Part shown: positions 1 through 4,128 of the stretch, piece by piece
Numbering within the stretch: the first letter of the stretch is position 1
Layout of the letters: each line of letters starts with the position of its first letter
From: an uncultured Lachnospiraceae bacterium
Lineage (GTDB): Bacteria; Bacillota; Clostridia; Lachnospirales; Lachnospiraceae
Assembly (NCBI GenBank): GCA_910586955.1
Contig: CAJUMM010000130.1
Coordinates: 1-6,091, forward strand
Reading direction: 5' to 3'
DNA: 6,091 bases
Translations under genes and position numbers: made by a program
The notes under the pieces: model-generated
Told to the model about the DNA's origin: nothing
Databases searched by the model: none
The model's input: only the letters and a program-made list of their open reading frames with translations

Positions 1-1164
1 GTACATGGCCGTATCATACTCCGGCAGCTCCTCCAGGAAATCCACCAGGGCGGGAATATCCGGGAAGACTTCAATCCGGGTTTTCACCATCTCCGCAAGT
101 TTCCGGAAATCACAATCTCTGGTAATGGTTTTCCTAAGCCAGGGAAGAGCCATCTCATAGAAGGCATCAAAATCCATAGCCTTGATATATTCCCCATTCA
201 TCCATTTCAGCTTGGTATAGTCAAACACCGAAGGGGCTTTGCTCATATGCCGGTAGTCAAATACCCGTATAAGCTCCTCTAAGCTGTAAATCTCCCGGTC
301 CTCCTCAGGACTCCACCCCAGAAGGGCCACGAAATTGATCACCGCCTCCGGCAGGAACCCCTGCTCCAGCAGATCCTCAAAAGAGGAATGGCCGCAGCGT
401 TTGGAAAGCTTCTTGTGCTCCTCGTCCGTAATAAGGGGACAGTGGACATAGACGGGAACCTCCCAGCCGAAAGCCTCATAGAGACGGTTATATTTGGGGG
501 AGGAAGACAGATATTCATTTCCCCGTACCACATGGGTAATTCCCATCAGGTGATCGTCCACCACATTGGCAAAATTGTAGGTGGGATAGCCGTCGGACTT
601 AATAAGGATCATGTCGTCCAGCTCTGCATTCTCCACGGAAATATCCCCGTAAATATCGTCATGGAAGGTCGTTGTCCCCGTAGTGGGATTGTTCTGGCGG
701 ATCACATAGGGGATCCCTTTCGCCAGCTTCTCCTCCACTTCCTCCTTGCTCAGGGAAAGACAGTGCTTGTCATAAATCACAATCTCTTTTCCCGCCACTT
801 CCGTCCGCAGGGAGTCCAGGCGTTCTTTATCGCAGAAACAATAATAGGCCTCCCCCTTCTCAATAAGCTCTTTCGCATACTGAAGGTAAATCCCCGAAGC
901 CTGGCGCTCACTCTGGACATAAGGACCGACGCCTCCGTCTTTATCCGGCCCCTCGTCGTGCCTCAAACCGGCTTTCTCAAGAGTCCGGTAAATAATATCC
1001 ACCGCTCCATCCACCAGGCGCTCCTGATCCGTATCCTCGATGCGGAGCAGGAAATCTCCGCCCTCGTGCTTGGCGATGAGATAGGCGTAGAGGGCCGTTC
1101 TCAAATTCCCCACGTGCATCCTTCCGGTGGGGCTGGGTGCAAATCTTGTTCGAACCTTGCTCAT
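1..1164 (-). CDS. gltX: Glutamyl-tRNA synthetase, 3' end cut by window edge
   Basis: A cytoplasmic class I aminoacyl-tRNA synthetase that charges tRNA with glutamate using ATP. The visible 388 codons are open without a stop; the family is usually about 480-490 aa, so roughly 100 residues of the C-terminal anticodon-binding part lie off the left edge. The class I signature is near the N-terminus (SPTGRMHVGN, residues 11-20, HVGN being the HIGH-type motif). The second ATP-binding motif is HKKLSKR at residues 250-256, a KMSKS-type loop. Between them are YVQSER (82-87), GTTTFHDDIYGD (163-174), and DGYPTYNFANVVDDH (191-205), all typical of bacterial GluRS. Cys109, Cys111 and Cys135 fit the C-x-C...C pattern of the GluRS zinc-binding insert. 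The start is ATG at 1164, nine bases after an AGGAG ribosome binding site (1174-1178). It is divergent from sigG. In Firmicutes this enzyme is often non-discriminating and works with GatCAB; that is family knowledge, not visible here. Confidence 0.97.
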   Translation of the reverse strand, partial: MSKVRTRFAPSPTGRMHVGNLRTALYAYLIAKHEGGDFLLRIEDTDQERLVDGAVDIIYRTLEKAGLRHDEGPDKDGGVGPYVQSERQASGIYLQYAKELIEKGEAYYCFCDKERLDSLRTEVAGKEIVIYDKHCLSLSKEEVEEKLAKGIPYVIRQNNPTTGTTTFHDDIYGDISVENAELDDMILIKSDGYPTYNFANVVDDHLMGITHVVRGNEYLSSSPKYNRLYEAFGWEVPVYVHCPLITDEEHKKLSKRCGHSSFEDLLEQGFLPEAVINFVALLGWSPEEDREIYSLEELIRVFDYRHMSKAPSVFDYTKLKWMNGEYIKAMDFDAFYEMALPWLRKTITRDCDFRKLAEMVKTRIEVFPDIPALVDFLEELPEYDTAMY

Positions 1165-1226
1165 TTTATTTTTCTCCTGTTTTCTCTGTAGAAATCAAAG
1201 GACGGGCCTGCCCGCCAATGGTACTC

Positions 1227-1255
1227 ATTATATACCAAAATCCGGGGCTTTACAA
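1227..1255 (-). promoter_or_regulatory. Housekeeping (sigma-A type) promoter of gltX
   Basis: Read on the minus strand, a -35 box TTGTAA (1250-1255) is followed after exactly 17 bases by a perfect -10 box TATAAT (1227-1232). Transcription would start near 1220 and give a leader of about 55 nt before the gltX ATG. An A-rich tract on this strand (1280-1296) lies further upstream and could stimulate the promoter. The leader is too short for a T-box riboswitch. It holds only a small GC-rich self-complementary patch at 1203-1214 (CGGGCCTGCCCG). Confidence 0.75.
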
Positions 1256-1296
1256 CTGTTTCTTCCTTGTCAAGGCCCATTATTTTTTTTATTTTT
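1244..1296 (+). terminator. Possible terminator-like hairpin with T-rich tail upstream of sigG
   Basis: On the plus strand GGG (1244-1246), CTT (1248-1250) and ACAA (1252-1255) pair with TTGT (1267-1270), AAG (1272-1274) and CCC (1276-1278). That gives 10 pairs, with a G/G and a T/C mismatch and an 11-base loop. It is followed from 1280 by a T-rich stretch that includes eight Ts (1283-1290) and five more (1292-1296). It could block plus-strand readthrough into sigG, but no plus-strand gene is seen upstream. It also overlaps the -35 box of the gltX promoter, so the match may be partly fortuitous and the T-run may instead act as an A-tract for gltX. Confidence 0.3.
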
Positions 1297-1306
1297 CCCA
1301 AGCTGC

Positions 1307-1335
1307 GTATAGAAAAAATCCATCGGGAAATCTTG
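1307..1335 (+). promoter_or_regulatory. Candidate sigma-F-like promoter of sigG
   Basis: GTATA (1307-1311) resembles the GYWTA -35 element of forespore sigma-F promoters. GGAAATCTTG (1326-1335), 14 bases further on, partly fits the GGnnAnAnT type -10 element. The spacer is slightly shorter than usual and one -10 position disagrees. In Bacillus subtilis sigG is transcribed by sigma-F and by sigma-G itself, so a promoter of this kind is expected here. No CATAnTA-type sigma-G -10 box was found at the right distance. This is a weak match that leans on context. Confidence 0.3.
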
Positions 1336-1383
1336 TTAATAACAACAGCTGCTGCGGAACTCAAAATAAAGGATGTAAGAAAT

Positions 1384-2166
1384 ATGGCACTGAACAAGGT
1401 TGAAATATGCGGCGTAAACACGGCAAAGCTTCCCCTCCTGAAACCGGAGGAAAAGGAGGCGCTGTGGGAACGGATTTCACAGGGAGACAAGGAAGCGAGG
1501 GAGCTTTACATCAAGGGAAACTTAAGACTGGTTTTAAGCGTCATCAAACGCTTCTCCGCCAGCAATGAGAATGTAGACGATCTCTTTCAGATCGGCTGCA
1601 TCGGCCTGATGAAGGCCATCGACAATTTCGACAGCAATCTGGGAGTGAAATTTTCCACCTATGCGGTTCCCATGATCATTGGGGAGATCCGGAGGTATCT
1701 GCGGGACAACAATTCCATCCGGGTAAGCCGGTCCTTAAGGGACACGGCCTACAAGGCCATCTACGCCAGGGAGGGCCTCACCCGGAAAAATGCCAAGGAA
1801 CCCACCATCAGCGAGATTGCGGAGGAAATCGGCATTTCCGGGGAGGATATCGTCTTTGCCCTGGACGCCATCCAGAGTCCGGTAAGTCTTTACGACCCGG
1901 TGTATACGGAAGGGGGGGACACCCTCTATGTCATGGATCAGATCAGCGACAAGAAAAACCGGGAGGAGCTCTGGGTGGAGGAGCTCTCCCTGAGCGAAGC
2001 CATGAAGAAGCTGCCGGAGCGTGAGAATTACATCATCAATCTCCGCTTTTTTGAGGGAAAGACCCAAATGGAGGTGGCGGAAGAGATCGGAATCTCCCAG
2101 GCCCAGGTGAGCCGGCTGGAGAAGAATGCTTTAAAGAGTATGCGGAATTATTTGAAGATTGGGTAA
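1384..2166 (+). CDS. sigG: RNA polymerase sporulation-specific sigma factor SigG
   Basis: Sigma-G directs RNA polymerase to late forespore genes, such as small acid-soluble proteins and germination genes, after engulfment. The product is 260 aa, the same length as the B. subtilis protein. The N-terminus MALNKVEICGVNT matches the characteristic sigma-G start, and this fixes the ATG at 1384. Reading frame continues upstream to 1267, but those 39 codons look unlike sigma-G. Region 2 spans about 40-110 (GNLRLVLSV, DDLFQIGCIGLMKAIDNFD, FSTYAVPMIIGEIRRYLRD). Region 3 spans about 113-185 (IRVSRSLRD, then EEIGISGEDIVFALDAIQSPVSL). Region 4 spans about 200-255, with the helix-turn-helix KTQMEVAEEIGISQAQVSR. 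The ribosome binding site is only moderate (AAAGGA, 1368-1373, 10 bases from the ATG). The gene is divergent from gltX, with no spoIIGA or sigE beside it. Residue 44 is Lys where B. subtilis sigma-G has Asn45. Confidence 0.96.
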   Translation: MALNKVEICGVNTAKLPLLKPEEKEALWERISQGDKEARELYIKGNLRLVLSVIKRFSASNENVDDLFQIGCIGLMKAIDNFDSNLGVKFSTYAVPMIIGEIRRYLRDNNSIRVSRSLRDTAYKAIYAREGLTRKNAKEPTISEIAEEIGISGEDIVFALDAIQSPVSLYDPVYTEGGDTLYVMDQISDKKNREELWVEELSLSEAMKKLPERENYIINLRFFEGKTQMEVAEEIGISQAQVSRLEKNALKSMRNYLKIG

Positions 2167-2191
2167 ATGCAGAATTTTTCTCTATCTTCTA

Positions 2192-2220
2192 TTGGCTTTC
2201 TTTCACACTTTCTCTATAAT
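2192..2220 (+). promoter_or_regulatory. Housekeeping-type promoter of the ECF sigma gene
   Basis: TTGGCT (2192-2197) lies exactly 17 bases before a perfect TATAAT (2215-2220). The predicted start is near 2227, giving a 5' leader of about 65 nt. The leader ends in AGGAGG (2279-2284), seven bases before the ATG. The 10-base perfect palindrome CTCTATAGAG (2271-2280) overlaps the first bases of that ribosome binding site. No GAACTT/AAC-type ECF autoregulatory promoter was recognised, so basal expression probably uses the vegetative sigma factor. Confidence 0.6.
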
Positions 2221-2291
2221 AAACAAAAAAGCGGTTTTTCCTGTCACACAAGCCCCGCTGCATTGTCTAACTCTATAGAGGAGGTAATTAC

Positions 2292-3140
2292 ATGGAAAGC
2301 ACAAATGAAAAATATCTGGCTTTAATTGAAAAAGCCCTGGATGGAGACTCAGAATCTCTGGAAACACTGCTTCTTAGCGTACAGGATACCGTATTTAATC
2401 TGTCGCTGAGAATGCTGGGCACCTTTGCGGACGCGGAAGACGCTGCACAGGATATTCTTCTGAAAATCATCACACATCTGTCTTCGTTCCGGAAAGAAAG
2501 TTCCTTTTCCACCTGGGTATTCCACATTGCGGTGAATCATCTGAAAAATTACAAGAAGCACATGTTCGCCCAGCGTCCCTTAAGCTTTGAATATTACGGA
2601 AATGATATCGAAAATGGGGACATCCATAACATCCCGGATTTGACACAGAATGTGGAAACAGAAATTCTGGCAGAAGAACTGAAAATGTCCTGTACAAATG
2701 TTATGCTGCAATGTCTGGACACGGAAAGCCGCTGTATCTTTATACTGGGAACCATGTTCCAGCTGGATAGCCGCATAGCCGGCGGGATTTTAGAAATCTC
2801 ACCGGAAGCGTACCGCAAACGCCTTTCCCGGATCCGCAAAAAAATGGCGGATTTTCTAAGTGCCTACTGCGGCGAATACGGAAAGGGCTCCTGCAGGTGC
2901 CGGGACCGGGTAAATTACGCCATTCAAAACCACAGAATTGACCCTGCCCGCCTGGATTACACAACCGCCGGCCCCATCCCCCAAAAGACCATGCTGGAGG
3001 TAAAAGATGCTATGGAAGAAATCGACGATCTGGCCCAGCATTTTGCGTTTCTCAAAATCTACGGGGCTCCGGAGCAGATGTCACAATTCATCAAAGACTT
3101 TTTGAAATCGGCCTCTTTATCCGTAGTCAAAAAATCATAA
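2292..3140 (+). CDS. ECF-type sigma-70 family RNA polymerase sigma factor with Cys-containing C-terminal extension
   Basis: A cytoplasmic alternative sigma factor of 282 aa; its target genes are not evident. Sigma region 2 is at about 25-92: the core-binding DAEDAAQDILLKI (47-59) is followed by FSTWVFHIAVNHLKNYKK (72-89), which carries the promoter-melting and -10 recognition segment. Region 4 is at about 128-185: the turn-helix DSRIAGGILEISPEAYRKRLSRIRKKM (159-185) binds the -35 element. Regions 1.1 and 3 are absent, as in ECF factors. Most ECF proteins end near 165-190 aa; this one continues for about 95 residues. The extension opens with CGEYGKGSCRC (193-203, Cys193, Cys201, Cys203) and RVNYAIQNHRIDPARLDY (206-223), followed by a helical tail with MEEIDDLAQHF. 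Similar Cys-rich tails occur in a group of Firmicutes sigma factors. No anti-sigma gene is adjacent, so the extension may be the sensory or inhibitory part; that is inference. The start is ATG after a perfect AGGAGG. Confidence 0.88.
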   Translation: MESTNEKYLALIEKALDGDSESLETLLLSVQDTVFNLSLRMLGTFADAEDAAQDILLKIITHLSSFRKESSFSTWVFHIAVNHLKNYKKHMFAQRPLSFEYYGNDIENGDIHNIPDLTQNVETEILAEELKMSCTNVMLQCLDTESRCIFILGTMFQLDSRIAGGILEISPEAYRKRLSRIRKKMADFLSAYCGEYGKGSCRCRDRVNYAIQNHRIDPARLDYTTAGPIPQKTMLEVKDAMEEIDDLAQHFAFLKIYGAPEQMSQFIKDFLKSASLSVVKKS

Positions 3141-3244
3141 CCAGAATCAGCAGAAGCCCGGACAAGGCCCAGAAGGATTTGCAGACGCTAAGCGGCTGGA
3201 AATTCTTCTAGGCAGGGGCCTTGGGAGGGCGGATGCGGAACTGG
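3141..3244. repeat. Long imperfect palindrome (hairpin element), copy 1 of a tandem pair
   Basis: This unit begins directly after the stop codon of the ECF sigma gene and folds along its whole length. The paired arms, from outside in, are: CCAG 3141-3144 with 3241-3244; GCA 3150-3152 with TGC 3234-3236; GCCC 3156-3159 with GGGC 3227-3230; CAAGGCCC 3163-3170 with 3216-3223; AGAAGGATTT 3171-3180 with AAATTCTTCT 3200-3209 (one G-T wobble); CAG 3182-3184 with CTG 3196-3198; CGC 3186-3188 with GCG 3192-3194. That is 35 pairs around a TAA loop, with small internal loops and one six-base bulge (3210-3215). There is no T-run after the 3' arm, so it is not an ordinary rho-independent terminator. It could be a REP- or MITE-like element or a structured RNA. 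I do not recognise the family. Confidence 0.85.
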
Positions 3245-3345
3245 AATCAGCAGAAGCCCGGACAAGGCCCAGAAGGATTTGCAGACCCTAAGCGGCTGGA
3301 AATTCTTCTAGGCAGGGGGCCTTGGGAGGGCGGATGCGGAACTGG
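3241..3345. repeat. Long imperfect palindrome (hairpin element), copy 2 of the tandem pair
   Basis: The second copy repeats 3144-3243 with a period of 100 bases. Over the unit I find only two differences. G3187 is replaced by C3287, which breaks the middle pair of the apical stem, and one extra G extends the GGGG run at 3215-3218 to five. The outer tetranucleotide CTGG (3241-3244) is shared with the end of copy 1 and recurs at 3342-3345. The string CTGGAATCA therefore occurs at 3241 and 3342, and its variant CCAGAATCA occurs at 3141. The near-identity shows a recent duplication. The 29 bases that follow, up to the next start codon, hold only the ribosome binding site of the DUF2461 gene. Confidence 0.9.
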
Positions 3346-3374
3346 AATCAAAACCGGAATAGGAGAACCTACAT

Positions 3375-4058
3375 ATGAATACAAAACCAATTTTTCATTA
3401 TTTACAGGAATTAAGCGAAAACAACAACCGGGAATGGTATCATCTGCACAAGGCAGAGTACAAGGAAGCCAACGCAGAATTTGAAGCGTTGTTACAGGAA
3501 CTGATTCTTGAACTGGGGAAAAAGGATGAGGATATTTTACACCTGGTGCCCAAGGACCTTACCTTTAAGCTGGTCCGGGACACCCGTTTCAGCCGGGATA
3601 AATCCCCTTACAACCCGGCTTTCCGGGCCCACATTGGGCCCATGGGAAAACTCCCCGTTCCCGTGGGATACTATCTGATGCTAAAACCCGGAAACGGCTC
3701 CTTCCTGGGAGGCGGGCTGTTTGCGGACATGTTTAAGGACGCTACCGCCATGGTGCGGGATTACATTGCAGCACATCCCGGCCAGTGGGAAGAAATCATC
3801 CATGCCCAAGAATTCCGGAAATATTTTACCCTGCAGGGAACCGCTTTAAAAAATGTCCCTGCCGGATATGACAAGGAACATCCCCAGGCCGAATTCCTGA
3901 AATACAAAAGCTGGTATCTGGAATACCCGGTAGAAGACAGCGCTTTCTTGGATATGGAAACCTTCCTTCCCCAAATGATAGAAGTTTTCCAAGCAATGAA
4001 GCCCTTCAATGATTTCTTAAATAAAGCACTTGCAGGTTTTCAGATGCCGGCAAGATAG
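3375..4058 (+). CDS. DUF2461 domain-containing protein (TIGR02453 family)
   Basis: A 227-aa soluble protein that makes up one complete DUF2461 (TIGR02453) domain; the biochemical function of the family is unknown. Family hallmarks are visible in order: FHYLQELSENNNREWYHLHK (7-26), RDTRFSRDKSPY (68-79), GYYLMLKPGNGSFLGGGLF (98-116) and a C-terminal LKNVPAGYDKEHP (158-170) with LKYKSWYLEYPV (175-186). No signal peptide or membrane segment is seen, so it is expected in the cytoplasm. The ATG at 3375 is preceded by AGGAG (3361-3365) with nine bases of spacing. No convincing promoter lies between the ECF sigma gene and this one, so it is probably transcribed from the sigma gene's promoter through the palindromic repeats. 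A strong terminator begins 12 bases after its stop. The functional link to the sigma factor is only suggested by position. Confidence 0.93.
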   Translation: MNTKPIFHYLQELSENNNREWYHLHKAEYKEANAEFEALLQELILELGKKDEDILHLVPKDLTFKLVRDTRFSRDKSPYNPAFRAHIGPMGKLPVPVGYYLMLKPGNGSFLGGGLFADMFKDATAMVRDYIAAHPGQWEEIIHAQEFRKYFTLQGTALKNVPAGYDKEHPQAEFLKYKSWYLEYPVEDSAFLDMETFLPQMIEVFQAMKPFNDFLNKALAGFQMPAR

Positions 4059-4070
4059 CAGGCACCCAGG

Positions 4071-4119
4071 ACGGATTGCGGACAGGCGGATAAACCGCTG
4101 ACCCGCAATCCGTGTTTTT
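4071..4119 (+). terminator. Rho-independent terminator after the DUF2461 gene
   Basis: ACGGATTGCGG (4071-4081) pairs perfectly over 11 bases with CCGCAATCCGT (4103-4113). The enclosed segment forms a second smaller stem (CAG and CGG against CCG and CTG, 4083-4100) with an ATAAA loop. A T-run (4115-4119) follows. It lies between convergent genes. On the minus strand the same hairpin is not followed by Ts, so it is oriented to end the plus-strand transcript, though it may also hinder minus-strand readthrough. Confidence 0.92.
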
Positions 4120-4128
4120 ATCTGTCTT

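Noticed and set aside
388..1191. Long plus-strand open frame of 267 codons
   Set aside because: It lies exactly antisense, codon on codon, to gltX, whose HIGH- and KMSKS-type motifs and ribosome binding site are clear on the minus strand.
1165..1226. T-box or other riboswitch in the gltX leader
   Set aside because: The predicted leader is only about 55 nt and has no T-box sequence or specifier-like stem; only a small GC-rich patch is present.
1735..2067. Minus-strand open frame inside sigG
   Set aside because: It is antisense to conserved sigma regions 3-4 and shows no independent coding evidence.
2230..2259. AGCGG...CCGCT hairpin as a terminator for sigG
   Set aside because: The stem is only 5 bp with a 20-base loop, has no T-run behind it and lies downstream of the predicted ECF promoter.
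3141..3345. CRISPR array
   Set aside because: The repeats are 100 bases long, directly abutting, only two in number and have no unique spacers.
3141..3345. Rho-independent terminator of the ECF sigma gene
   Set aside because: Neither copy is followed by a T-run on the plus strand, and the stems are longer and more interrupted than a usual terminator.
3221..3484. Plus-strand open frame beginning at a TTG inside the first repeat
   Set aside because: It runs through the second hairpin copy and into the DUF2461 gene in another frame, has no ribosome binding site, and the 100-base period changes frame between copies.
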